This document shows, piece after piece, positions 54,713 through 62,348 of a DNA stretch of 64,000 bases; positions within the stretch are counted from its first letter, which is position 1; the number at the start of each line of letters is the position of its first letter. The stretch spans positions 124,001-188,000 of the forward strand of contig NZ_MWQI01000007.1 of the NCBI RefSeq assembly GCF_002210345.1, in the 5' to 3' direction. Both the position numbers and the translations under genes were made by a program. This DNA comes from Fibrobacter sp. UWB4 (GTDB lineage: Bacteria; Fibrobacterota; Fibrobacteria; Fibrobacterales; Fibrobacteraceae). Under the pieces are notes generated by a model. It was not told the origin of the DNA. It was given only the letters and a program-made list of their open reading frames with translations, and did not search any database.

Positions 54713-55657
54713 TTATGCGTTTGGATTGTGCTCGGCGGTGTATGCCTTGAGGTATTCTTCCATCTCGCGGATGTAAATGCGGCAGATGGTGCTGAGCATA
54801 AAGTTCTTTTTGGTGATGTAGCCGATTTCCATCGAACGGTCGTCTTCGCCTTTCGCATCCTTGAACGGCACGGCAACGTAATCGGAACCGTTGATTTCTT
54901 CGCTAATGATGCCGGAGCAAAGCGTGTAACCGTTGAGACCCACCATCAAGTTGAGCATTGTAGCGCGGTCATTTGCCTTAATGGTTTTGTGGTACTCGTT
55001 TGTACTCAAGATTTCTTCGGCGAAGTAATAGTTGCCGCTTTCGCCCTGTTCAAAAGAAAGGCACGGATAATCCGAAAGGTCTTCGAGATTCACGTAAGGC
55101 TTGTTCGCGAGCGGATTGTTTTTCCACATGTAGGCGTAAGCCTTACAATCAATCAGCTTCTGGAAAACGAGATCGTGTTCCTTGAGCAGATATGTGATGT
55201 ACTTGCGGTTGAAATCACTCAAGTAGATGATTCCGATTTCACTGCGGAGGCTCGTCACGTCATCGATGACTTCTTTGGTCTTTGTTTCGCGGATAGCGAA
55301 TTCGTAATCATCGATGTTGAACTTCTTGGCCATGTTCACGAAGGACTTGACGGCGAAGGAATAGTGCTGCGTCGAAACGGCGAAACGCTTCTTCTTCTGT
55401 TCTTCCTTGCTGTAGCGTTCGAGAACGGACTCGTAATGGTTGTAAAGTTCGTTCGCGCGGGCGATGAATTCTTCGCCTTCGGGCGTGAGCGTGATGCCGC
55501 GGCTTGTGCGGTTGAAAACGGTTATGCCGATTTCATCTTCGAGTTCGCGGATGGCTGTCGTGAGCGACGGTTGGGATATGAACAAGGATTCGGCGGCCTT
55601 GTTGAAGGAGCCTGCTTTTGCAATCCCGATGGCGTAACGTAATTGTTGTAGTGTCAT
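54713..55657 (-). CDS. LysR-type transcriptional regulator, probable master of the sulfur/nitrogenase-like cluster
   Basis: A 314-residue LTTR starting at 55657 with AAAGGA upstream; a longer frame only reads through a repeat. The winged HTH occupies residues 1-60 (LRYAIGIAKAGSFNKAAESLFISQPSLTTAIRELE), followed by a linker helix and a two-lobed effector domain. LTTRs of sulfur metabolism (CysB, CysL types) sit next to their targets. Three T-N11-A boxes in the neighbourhood (54572, 57110, 63462) are its likely targets. A palindrome CTATACGTATAG at 55758 upstream of the gene may serve autoregulation. The effector is unknown. Confidence 0.9.
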   Translation of the reverse strand: MTLQQLRYAIGIAKAGSFNKAAESLFISQPSLTTAIRELEDEIGITVFNRTSRGITLTPEGEEFIARANELYNHYESVLERYSKEEQKKKRFAVSTQHYSFAVKSFVNMAKKFNIDDYEFAIRETKTKEVIDDVTSLRSEIGIIYLSDFNRKYITYLLKEHDLVFQKLIDCKAYAYMWKNNPLANKPYVNLEDLSDYPCLSFEQGESGNYYFAEEILSTNEYHKTIKANDRATMLNLMVGLNGYTLCSGIISEEINGSDYVAVPFKDAKGEDDRSMEIGYITKKNFMLSTICRIYIREMEEYLKAYTAEHNPNA

Positions 55658-55684
55658 GTTCTGTTTATATCCTTTCTTTGATTT

Positions 55685-55712
55685 GTCATTCCCGACGTGA
55701 TCGGGAATCTCC
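55685..55712. repeat. REP-like repeat
   Basis: GTCATTCCCGA and TCGGGAATCTCC arms around CGTGA, in the leader of the LysR gene. Confidence 0.75.
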
Positions 55713-55757
55713 ATTGGGAGTGCTTGTGGTAAATATAAGAAATTTAGCGGTCTTATC

Positions 55758-55769
55758 CTATACGTATAG
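55758..55769. promoter_or_regulatory. Palindrome CTATACGTATAG upstream of the LysR gene
   Basis: A perfect 12-bp palindrome within a longer TCCTA...TAGGA inverted repeat, about 100 bp upstream of the regulator. It shares CTATA/TATAG half-sites with the three LysR boxes but in inverted arrangement, so an autoregulatory role is only possible. Confidence 0.45.
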
Positions 55770-55777
55770 TAGGAATA

Positions 55778-55822
55778 TTAAAAAAAGAAGAACCCCCAGG
55801 TGGATTCTAAGCATCCCGGGGG
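55778..55822 (-). terminator. Terminator after the malY-like gene
   Basis: GCCCCCGGGAT and ATCCACCTGGGGG arms followed by TTCTTCTTTTTTT on the minus strand. Confidence 0.8.
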
Positions 55823-55834
55823 CTCTCGTTGCTT

Positions 55835-57049
55835 CTATTTGATAGAATCAAGCGCAACTTTTAATCTGTTGAGAGCCTCCGCGAGTGTACTTCGTGGACA
55901 CGCAATGTTTAAACGCTGGAACCCTGCGCCGGTCTTTCCGAATTTTGAGCCGCTGTTGAGCCAGAGCTTTGCTTTGCGGAGGACGAGACTGTCAACCTGT
56001 TCACTCGAAAGTCCGGTGCCGTTAAAGTCTAGCCAAGCAAGATATGTCGCTTCCATTGGCAAGAGCTTGACGCCTTCTAATTTTTCACGAATAAATTTGT
56101 CTGTATAATCAATGTTTCCCTTGATATACTTGAGGAGGGCATCGAGCCAGACGTCGCCCTTGGAATAGGCTGCTTCGGCAGAGACGATTCCCTGAATGCT
56201 GACTTGGCTGTAGCCTGTTGCATTGATCTGGTAGCGGAGCGCTCGTCGAATTGTAGGATTTTTCACGAAGGTGTGAGAAATCTGGACACCGGCCAAGTTG
56301 AACGTTTTTGTCGGTGCGGTAACGATTATGGAATTGTCTGCGATTTCTTCGCTGAGGGAACCGAATACGGTGTGAGTACCTTCAAAGACAAAGTCACTGT
56401 GGATCTCGTCGCTTACGACGAGGACGTGGTGCTTTAGGCAAATCTCGCCGATGCGCAAAAGCTCTTCGCGGGTCCAGACGCGGCAAACGGGGTTGTGCGG
56501 GCTGCAAAGCAAAAAAAGCTTGATGTTGTTTTCGACAATCTTCTTTTCAAAATCCTCAAAGTCAATATGATAGCGGCCGTCTTCGCCATATACGAGATCG
56601 TTGCTCACGACTTTTCGTTCGTTGAATTCAATCACATCAACGAAGTGCATGTAGACCGGCTGCTGTATGAGTACCGTATCGCCGACGTTTGTGAATGCTT
56701 TCACGGCCATGCCGATGGCAAACATCACGCCGGGCGTTTTTATGACCCAGCGCGGGCTTTCGATTTCGTAATTGTGATGGCGGCGATAAAAATCCTGAAG
56801 AATGCGGAAGTAATCTTCTTGCGTTTCACTGTAGCCGAAAATTCCATGTTCTGCGGTACGGATCAATGCGTCCTGAACGAATGAACTTGTCTTAAAATCC
56901 ATGTCCGCAATCCAAAGCGGAAGAATGCCGCTTGCGTCGTCGCCGGGTTTCACAAGTCCGCGTTCTACAAAGAAGTCGTACTTGATGCTTTTCGTATGGC
57001 GACGATCAATAACGGTATCAAAATCTAAATTTCGTTCTTCCGATTGCAT
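55835..57049 (-). CDS. MalY/PatB-type PLP-dependent C-S lyase
   Basis: A 404-residue fold-type I aminotransferase-like enzyme starting at 57049 (MQSEERNLDFDTVIDRRHTK). FDTVIDRRHTKSIKYD and LPLWIADMDFKTSSFV are MalY/PatB marks, LLCSPHNPVCRVWTREEL and SDEIHSDFVF bind the cofactor, and the PLP lysine is in VTAPTKTFNLAG. These enzymes are cystathionine beta-lyases or cysteine-S-conjugate lyases that release a thiol, pyruvate and ammonia. The sulfur setting favours thiol release. A TATATT box ends 10 bp before the ATG and no ribosome-binding site is present, so the mRNA is probably leaderless or nearly so. Confidence 0.9.
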   Translation of the reverse strand: MQSEERNLDFDTVIDRRHTKSIKYDFFVERGLVKPGDDASGILPLWIADMDFKTSSFVQDALIRTAEHGIFGYSETQEDYFRILQDFYRRHHNYEIESPRWVIKTPGVMFAIGMAVKAFTNVGDTVLIQQPVYMHFVDVIEFNERKVVSNDLVYGEDGRYHIDFEDFEKKIVENNIKLFLLCSPHNPVCRVWTREELLRIGEICLKHHVLVVSDEIHSDFVFEGTHTVFGSLSEEIADNSIIVTAPTKTFNLAGVQISHTFVKNPTIRRALRYQINATGYSQVSIQGIVSAEAAYSKGDVWLDALLKYIKGNIDYTDKFIREKLEGVKLLPMEATYLAWLDFNGTGLSSEQVDSLVLRKAKLWLNSGSKFGKTGAGFQRLNIACPRSTLAEALNRLKVALDSIK

Positions 57050-57058
57050 ACGCGGTAA

Positions 57059-57088
57059 AATATAGAAGTTCGCTATAGCTTTGTCCAA
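57059..57088 (-). promoter_or_regulatory. Promoter of the malY-like gene
   Basis: TTGGAC (57088-57083) and TATATT (57064-57059) with an 18-bp spacer, matching the DUF4418 promoter in layout and flanks. Confidence 0.7.
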
Positions 57089-57109
57089 TACATTATTTCT
57101 AGTATGTTT

Positions 57110-57126
57110 TATAGGATTTTACTATA
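57110..57126. promoter_or_regulatory. LysR-type box TATAG-N7-CTATA, site 2
   Basis: The palindrome is centred 30 bp upstream of the -35 start, about -66 from the predicted start of transcription, exactly as at site 1. The 24 bp between box and -35 are also similar. Confidence 0.78.
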
Positions 57127-57151
57127 GCGGAGTTTTTTTTGTCAATGTTTT

Positions 57152-57955
57152 TTACAAGTAGTATTCCGGTTCTGGAATCTTTCCTGCAAAGTTCAGGATT
57201 TCAAGAATCTTTTTGCGGTACAAGATGAATGTGTCTTGCGTGCGGATTCTCGGGAATGGCAAATCGATATGGATGACCTGCTCGATTTTTGACGGGCGGG
57301 CCTTCATTACGACGACGTAATTGCTGAGGTAGAGCGCTTCATCGACATCGTGCGTGACCATCACCATTGTTGTCTTGTACTTTTCCCAAAGTCTATGGAT
57401 TTCATCTTGCATGGCCATGCGCGTAAATGCGTCCAATGCACCGAGCGGCTCGTCCAAAAGCAGAATGTTCGGGTGCCCGACAAGTGCTCTTGCAAGGCTT
57501 GCGCGTTGATTCATGCCGCCCGAAAGTTCGTGCGGATACGATTTTTCAAAACCCTTGAGGCCAACGGTTTCGATGAATTCGTCAACGTCCTGCTTGTGTT
57601 CCTTGTAGATGTGGCGGGTCTTTAGGCCGAGCGCGATATTGTCGCGGATGTTGAGCCACGGGAAAAGCGTTGCTTGCTGGAATGCAAAACCGCGGTCGGC
57701 TCCGGGCTTTGTGACTTTTTTGCCATCGACAAAAACTCCGCCAGAAGTGGGTGTGGCAAGTCCTGCGATTTGTCGCAAGAGCGTTGTCTTTCCGCAGCCA
57801 GAAGGTCCAATCAAGCTGACAAAACTTCCAGGAGGAATATCAAGATTGACGCCGTTTAAAGCGGTAACGGTCTCGCCCTCGTTGCTAATAAATGTCTTGA
57901 CGAGGTTTTCAATGTGAATTGCTCCTTTTAACTGTTCTTTATTTTCTGTTACCAT
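57152..57955 (-). CDS. NitT/TauT-family ABC transporter ATP-binding protein (SsuB/TauB-like)
   Basis: A 267-residue ABC ATPase starting at 57955. Walker A IGPSGCGKTTLLRQIAGL, Q loop FAFQQATLFPWLNI, signature ELSGGMNQRASLARAL, Walker B ILLLDEPLGALDAFTR and H loop VMVTHDVDEALYL. The FPWL and EPLGALDAFTR words mark the nitrate/sulfonate/taurine class. It overlaps the permease gene by 7 bp, and with the binding protein at 60110 forms a full importer. A sulfonate or other organosulfur substrate is inferred from the neighbouring cysK, malY and nitrogenase-like genes. Confidence 0.92.
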   Translation of the reverse strand: MVTENKEQLKGAIHIENLVKTFISNEGETVTALNGVNLDIPPGSFVSLIGPSGCGKTTLLRQIAGLATPTSGGVFVDGKKVTKPGADRGFAFQQATLFPWLNIRDNIALGLKTRHIYKEHKQDVDEFIETVGLKGFEKSYPHELSGGMNQRASLARALVGHPNILLLDEPLGALDAFTRMAMQDEIHRLWEKYKTTMVMVTHDVDEALYLSNYVVVMKARPSKIEQVIHIDLPFPRIRTQDTFILYRKKILEILNFAGKIPEPEYYL

Positions 57956-58899
57956 TTTAACGTACCCTTTTGCCAATTCAAAACTTTATCGCGGAACTTG
58001 AAGAGAAGTGTGAGGATGAGCATGCAGTAAACGGCGATGACGATAATGCCTGCGTAAACGCCGCTGTAGACGAGCATTGCTTTTTGCCAGGAGATGTACC
58101 AGCCGATACCATATTTGGCACCGAACATTTCGGCGGTCATGAGTGCCAAAAATGCGTTGATGATGCCGTAGAAAACGCCGAGGAAAATCGAGGGCATCGC
58201 AGCCGGGATGCCGACGCGGAATACCTGGAATGCACCGCTTGCGCCGAGTGTGCGTGAAACTTCAAAGTATGCTTTCGGGACGCTCTGGATTGCAGAACTT
58301 GTCATCAATGCGACCGAGAACCATACGGAAAGTGCGACAATGAAGACGCTTGCGCCAAAGGGCGTCGGGAAAATTGTGAGTGAAATCGGGATCCAGATTG
58401 TAGCGGGAATAGGGCCGATGAGCTTGATGTAGGGATTCACCCAGTAATTGAATTTTTTGCTGAAGCCGAGAAAAACGCCTGTGATAAATCCGATGACGGA
58501 GCCATACACAAATCCTAAAACCAATAGCTTTGTAGAGTGCCAAATGCATTTCAGGATGATGTCGTAGCCTTCGAAGAACATCGCCAAAATGTTGTCGTAT
58601 TTCGGGAAGAACAAAACGGGCAAAAGAGCGTACTTGCCGATGGCGATATCGATAATGGCGACAACAACGCCGACGCCGCCCCAAAACGGGCCGGAATGTT
58701 CAAGCTTCGCTCTGAAATTTTTCAAAAAGAAGGAGACTCCGCCAATAATAAATGTGACGGTCAAGAAAAAATACAGAAAGTAGCTGTAATAAGTGTCTTC
58801 GGCTTCGGGGTGTTCAATGTCGTCTTCAATCAGCACGTGGACGAGAAACGCGATAACAGTGCCTAGAAACGGCAAAAATCTTTTTAGAATGCTAATCAT
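57949..58899 (-). CDS. NitT/TauT-family ABC transporter permease (SsuC/TauC-like)
   Basis: A 316-residue inner-membrane protein starting at 58899, with an AAGGAG site seven bases upstream. Two extra N-terminal helices (about 5-22 and 38-60) precede the usual binding-protein-dependent permease domain. The EAA-type loop is the EVSRTLGASGAFQVFRVGIPAAMPSIFLG segment. GPIPATIWIPISL is typical of the sulfonate/nitrate class. Members without the extra helices are about 250-270 residues, so the N-terminal extension is unusual. Confidence 0.9.
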   Translation of the reverse strand: MISILKRFLPFLGTVIAFLVHVLIEDDIEHPEAEDTYYSYFLYFFLTVTFIIGGVSFFLKNFRAKLEHSGPFWGGVGVVVAIIDIAIGKYALLPVLFFPKYDNILAMFFEGYDIILKCIWHSTKLLVLGFVYGSVIGFITGVFLGFSKKFNYWVNPYIKLIGPIPATIWIPISLTIFPTPFGASVFIVALSVWFSVALMTSSAIQSVPKAYFEVSRTLGASGAFQVFRVGIPAAMPSIFLGVFYGIINAFLALMTAEMFGAKYGIGWYISWQKAMLVYSGVYAGIIVIAVYCMLILTLLFKFRDKVLNWQKGTLKW

Positions 58900-58928
58900 T
58901 TCGTCTCCTTTGTATAACAGTCGCTTTG

Positions 58929-58973
58929 AAAAAAAAATGGCCCCCTCCCATGTGAGGTTTCGGGAAGGAGCCA
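58929..58973 (-). terminator. Hairpin with T run after cysK copy 1, probable partial terminator
   Basis: On the minus strand TGGCTCCTTCCC pairs with GGGAGGGGGCCA across ACCTCACAT, followed by a run of at least eight T. It lies between the cysK stop and the permease start, where it would lower expression of the ABC genes. Confidence 0.75.
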
Positions 58974-58986
58974 AACGCAGTGAGTC

Positions 58987-59973
58987 TTACTTCTTCAATG
59001 CGTAAACCTTGGTGGAGAGGTATTTGAAGCCGTTGTCTGCGGTAATGACGACAACGTTCTTGCCCTCGTTTTCCGGGCGGGCAGCAACGATGGATGCTGC
59101 GTAGATGCCTGCTGCGCCAGAGGTTCCGAGGAACACGCCTTCGTGTTCGGCAAGTTCGTGGGCAACGCCTGTAGCCTGGAGCGTAGAGACTTCGATGTAT
59201 TCGTCATAGATTGAAGAATCGTTCAGTAGAGGAGGCGGTTCCGGGACGTTTGCGAACGGGGCGACGCCATCGATCACGCCGTGTTCTTCGGCTTCCGGAG
59301 TGAAGAAGCGGGAATCCGGAGTGGCCTGCACACCGACGATTTTCACGTTCGGATTGTGTTCGCGGAAGTACTTGGAAAGACCGTTGAGCGTACCGCCCGT
59401 ACCCGCCATGGAAACGATGAAATCTACCTTGCCATCCGTATCGGCAACGATTTCCGGGCCGGTGGTGTAGTAATGGGCGAGCGGGTTGTTTTCGTTTTCA
59501 ATCTGGTTGATGAAGAATGCGTTGTGTTCTTCGGCGTACTTGCGAACGTCGGAGAGCAAGACGGCGACAGAGAAGGAGCCTTCCTTCAGGAGCTTGCTTA
59601 CGTTCGGGAGGGAATCGTAACCGAGGAGCGTTGCACCGTAGGTCTTGATCACTTGTACGCGTTCTTCAGAACCACCCGGTTCAAAGAAAACAGTAAGCTT
59701 GTAGCCCTTGGCGGCTGCGATAGCGGCAAGGCCGATGCCCGTGTTACCGCTTGTGATTTCGACAATTTCTCCACCCGGCTTGAGCTTGCCTTCGCGTTCG
59801 GCTTCTTCAATCATTCTGAGGGCGGCGCGGTCCTTCACGGAGCCGGATGGGTTGAAGTATTCGAGCTTCGCGAGAATGTGTGCCTTGGCGTTGTGATTTT
59901 TCTCGAAGTTGTGGAGTTCGAGGAGAGGGGTATGACCGACAAGTTCGGTGATAGAATGGTGAATATTGGACAT
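58987..59973 (-). CDS. cysK: CysK-like PLP-dependent synthase, copy 1
   Basis: A 328-residue beta-family PLP enzyme of the cysteine synthase type (O-acetylserine + sulfide to cysteine). The PLP lysine is in NPSGSVKDRAA, the substrate loop is EITSGNTGIGLA, and the phosphate-binding loop is MAGTGGTLNGL. The final GTSGAAGIYAA and ITADNGFKYLST are conserved. It is nearly colinear with copy 2 at 62349; differences concentrate at about residues 110-155. It lies between the binding-protein gene and the permease/ATPase genes, so it is embedded in the transporter operon. Confidence 0.92.
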   Translation of the reverse strand: MSNIHHSITELVGHTPLLELHNFEKNHNAKAHILAKLEYFNPSGSVKDRAALRMIEEAEREGKLKPGGEIVEITSGNTGIGLAAIAAAKGYKLTVFFEPGGSEERVQVIKTYGATLLGYDSLPNVSKLLKEGSFSVAVLLSDVRKYAEEHNAFFINQIENENNPLAHYYTTGPEIVADTDGKVDFIVSMAGTGGTLNGLSKYFREHNPNVKIVGVQATPDSRFFTPEAEEHGVIDGVAPFANVPEPPPLLNDSSIYDEYIEVSTLQATGVAHELAEHEGVFLGTSGAAGIYAASIVAARPENEGKNVVVITADNGFKYLSTKVYALKK

Positions 59974-59998
59974 CGTTACCTCTTTTTTTAAAAGTTTT

Positions 59999-60103
59999 AC
60001 TCTACATTGTCATCCTGAACGTAGTGATATACGAAACTTGTCAACTTGTTGACTTAGTTGAGTTAGGTTCGTAGGAGCAGGATCCAGTGATTTCTTGTAG
60101 AGT
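59999..60103. repeat. Long composite repeat, copy 2, bounded by 8-bp inverted repeats
   Basis: The element GTCATCCTGAACG...GTAGGAGCAGGATCCAGT (60008-60093) is enclosed by ACTCTACA (59999-60006) and TGTAGAGT (60096-60103). The body matches copy 1 at 50642-50730. Confidence 0.7.
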
Positions 60104-60109
60104 TTATTG

Positions 60110-61201
60110 TTATATATTCTTAGTTAGAGACTTAGGCTCTTCGAAAGTCTCTGTAAATTTGTCTGTTTTTGCATCGTAGATGTAGCCGTCAGGAATCTTG
60201 ATTCCCTTGGCTTCGAAGTCTGCGAAATGCTTGTTGATGAACTTTTCGATGTTCAGCTTTGCCTTGAGAACGCCTGTTTGCTGGAGTTCTGTAGCGACAA
60301 TTTTGAACGTGCGGCGCGCGGCCTTGCGAGACGGAATGTGACCGTAGCTTTCAAGCAACTTGGCGTTGAATTCCTGATTGCCGGCGACGACATCCTTGGA
60401 AAGTTGGAGTCTTGCGGCTTCTTGTGGGTTGGCGGCGACGAATGCGGAACCGCGAGCAACGGCGCGCGTGTAAGCGGCGGCACCTTCAGGATTTTCTTTC
60501 CAGAGCTTGAGGCTCACGAATGCGACACAGCAGTATTCCGGGGCGAATTTCGGGTCGGTAGAAGTGTCGAGCAACTTCTTGAAACCGTACTGTTCTTCTG
60601 CGGTGGCTGCGGTCGGGTCGTGCAATGCAATCACGTCAACTGCGCCTTTTTCGAGGGCAATCGGCAAGTCGCTTGCGCCATAGACGATGAATTCCACGTC
60701 GGCTTCCGGGCCGTCGGCGACGATACCCAAGTCGCGGAGTTTACGCCTAAAAGACATCACGGAACTGTCGGACAAACCGATGACGCCCACCTTGGTCTTT
60801 CTGCCTTTCAAAGCATTGAGGTTTTGAATGGCGGAATTCTTTGTCACGTAGAATTTTGTACAGCCGGTATGGACACCAATCACGAATGTAATCGGAAGTC
60901 CGTTCTGGATCGGCTGCAATTCCGTTGCCAAGAGGTCGTTCCCTGCATCGACTTTGTTTGCGACGATGAGTTCGTTGATGGAATTCTTTTCGGCGTTCAC
61001 AGGGACCATTTCGTACTTCTGCCCAATCTTCTTGAATTCTTCATCAAGGTAGCCCTTGAGCCAAGCGACGTGAACCGGGGCGCTACACAACACACCCGTG
61101 TAGTGGGCGATTCGGACGGGCTTGAATTCTGCGAAAACGCTAGTCACGCCGAAGATGAGTGTAGAGACGAATGCTGTTTTGATGATGCTTTTGAAATTCA
61201 T
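60110..61201 (-). CDS. NitT/TauT-family ABC transporter substrate-binding protein
   Basis: A 363-residue periplasmic binding protein starting at 61201 (MNFKSIIKTAF) with AAAGGATC upstream. The signal peptide ends near TSVFA. FKPVRIAHYTGVLCSAPVHVAWLKGYLDEEFKK is the SsuA/TauA-type N-lobe start, VIGLSDSSV lies at the ligand cleft, and AVDVIALHDPTAATAEE closes it. It has no lipobox, so it is soluble in the periplasm. The ligand may be a sulfonate, thioether or a nitrogen oxyanion; context favours organosulfur. It follows the barrel gene by 19 bp. Confidence 0.9.
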   Translation of the reverse strand: MNFKSIIKTAFVSTLIFGVTSVFAEFKPVRIAHYTGVLCSAPVHVAWLKGYLDEEFKKIGQKYEMVPVNAEKNSINELIVANKVDAGNDLLATELQPIQNGLPITFVIGVHTGCTKFYVTKNSAIQNLNALKGRKTKVGVIGLSDSSVMSFRRKLRDLGIVADGPEADVEFIVYGASDLPIALEKGAVDVIALHDPTAATAEEQYGFKKLLDTSTDPKFAPEYCCVAFVSLKLWKENPEGAAAYTRAVARGSAFVAANPQEAARLQLSKDVVAGNQEFNAKLLESYGHIPSRKAARRTFKIVATELQQTGVLKAKLNIEKFINKHFADFEAKGIKIPDGYIYDAKTDKFTETFEEPKSLTKNI

Positions 61202-61220
61202 TGTCTGATCCTTTTGAGAT

Positions 61221-61976
61221 TTAGAAAGCGAAAGTGGTCTGGAATATGTAGCCGGAATAGTAGGCTCCGTGAGCGGCGTATTCAATGTCGGTGAACAAGG
61301 TCAGAGTCACATGTTTGTTTACGGCGTAAGAACTTCCGGCCCAGAACGAAACATTGGAGGAACCTGTTCCAGACTTCTTTTTATCGGCATCTCTGCCGTC
61401 TGTCAACTGGCTTGTAAAAACCCAGCCCGTAAACGGCGTAAAACCAGATTTGAAAGCGTAATAGAATTCAAATCCGTAGTCTGCGGTAATTCCGCCATGC
61501 TGGCCGCCATCGTGCTTAAAGGGAAACGTCAATGCGAATTCATTGCCGATGCCGAATTGTTCGGTGATGGGCAAGTGCCACTGAACGCCAGTCTTGAGAC
61601 TGAATTCGTTATTCGTGACTTCGTCTGCGCCTGTAGGGATGTTGGCATCGATGAAGGCGTATAAGTTAGGGTCGAAAGCGTACTTGAGGCCGACAGTAAT
61701 GTCTTTGAAGCCATTGTTGCCACTGGCTCCGTCATGGTCGTTGGCGAAGAACTGATAGCCAAGATTCTGGAGGCTGATTTCCAAGCCTTTAACGACTGTG
61801 AAACGGGCGTCAACGTCGAAATCCGTAGAATGGAAATCTCCGTTGTACCAGTAATGGGCGCGTACGCGGGCTTCGCCGTGGTGCTCTTCTGGAATGTTGT
61901 AGTAGTCCCATGCGGCAAATGAACTGGCGGTTGCAAGGGCGATTGCAAATGCGATTTTCTTTACGTTAAAATTCAT
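61221..61976 (-). CDS. Small outer-membrane beta-barrel protein, probable channel for the ABC substrate
   Basis: A 251-residue protein with a signal peptide ending ASSFA, then alternating amphipathic beta strands (VRAHYWYNGDFHSTDFDVDARFTV, GLEISLQNLGYQF, ITVGLKYAFDPNLYAFIDANI) and a C-terminal Phe (IFQTTFAF), the barrel-assembly signal. Length suits a 10-12-strand barrel. It is immediately upstream of the binding-protein gene, so it may let the substrate through the outer membrane. An AAGGAG site precedes the ATG. Confidence 0.85.
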   Translation of the reverse strand: MNFNVKKIAFAIALATASSFAAWDYYNIPEEHHGEARVRAHYWYNGDFHSTDFDVDARFTVVKGLEISLQNLGYQFFANDHDGASGNNGFKDITVGLKYAFDPNLYAFIDANIPTGADEVTNNEFSLKTGVQWHLPITEQFGIGNEFALTFPFKHDGGQHGGITADYGFEFYYAFKSGFTPFTGWVFTSQLTDGRDADKKKSGTGSSNVSFWAGSSYAVNKHVTLTLFTDIEYAAHGAYYSGYIFQTTFAF

Positions 61977-62348
61977 TGAATAAACTCCTTAGATTTTATG
62001 GCGTGTGCATTGTCGTTATAATGCTCACTTTGGGATTGTCATGCCCGCTGCTGAGCGGGATTCTCCATACAAACGGCTTGGTTGATTTTAAGAGGCATAC
62101 GTACTGAAGATGACCTCCATTTTTATCAACTGAATTTGAATCGTTTCTGCGGTCTTATCCTTTTGAATTTGAGGGTGGATCGTTTTTTGTTTGATCCGCT
62201 TTTTATCGTTTCCTTGCGATGGGCTTAAAATTAAAAACCGCATTTCCGTTCTCAAAGGCTTTGCGGAGGTGGATTTTCAAAATAATTGAAAAAAGTTTGT
62301 CCTTAATTTTCTATGAATATTGGGGGCAATAGGTAAAGATTATAGGAG
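61977..62348. promoter_or_regulatory. 372-bp leader/promoter region of the barrel-importer operon
   Basis: It contains a REP-like repeat (62038-62066), a GGATCG...TGATCC hairpin near 62182-62204, a CCGCA...TGCGG hairpin near 62238-62266, and a weak LysR-like box ATAG-N7-TTAT at 62329-62343 followed 34 bp later by GGACAAAC, as in the two strong promoters. No ORF is seen. If transcription starts near 62268 the leader is about 290 nt. Confidence 0.45.
62038..62066. repeat. REP-like repeat
   Basis: GTCATGCCCGCT and AGCGGGATTCTCC arms. Confidence 0.75.

Noticed and set aside
60227-61294. A 355-codon plus-strand ORF opposite the binding-protein gene
   Set aside because: The minus-strand product has a signal peptide and family motifs; the plus-strand frame has none.
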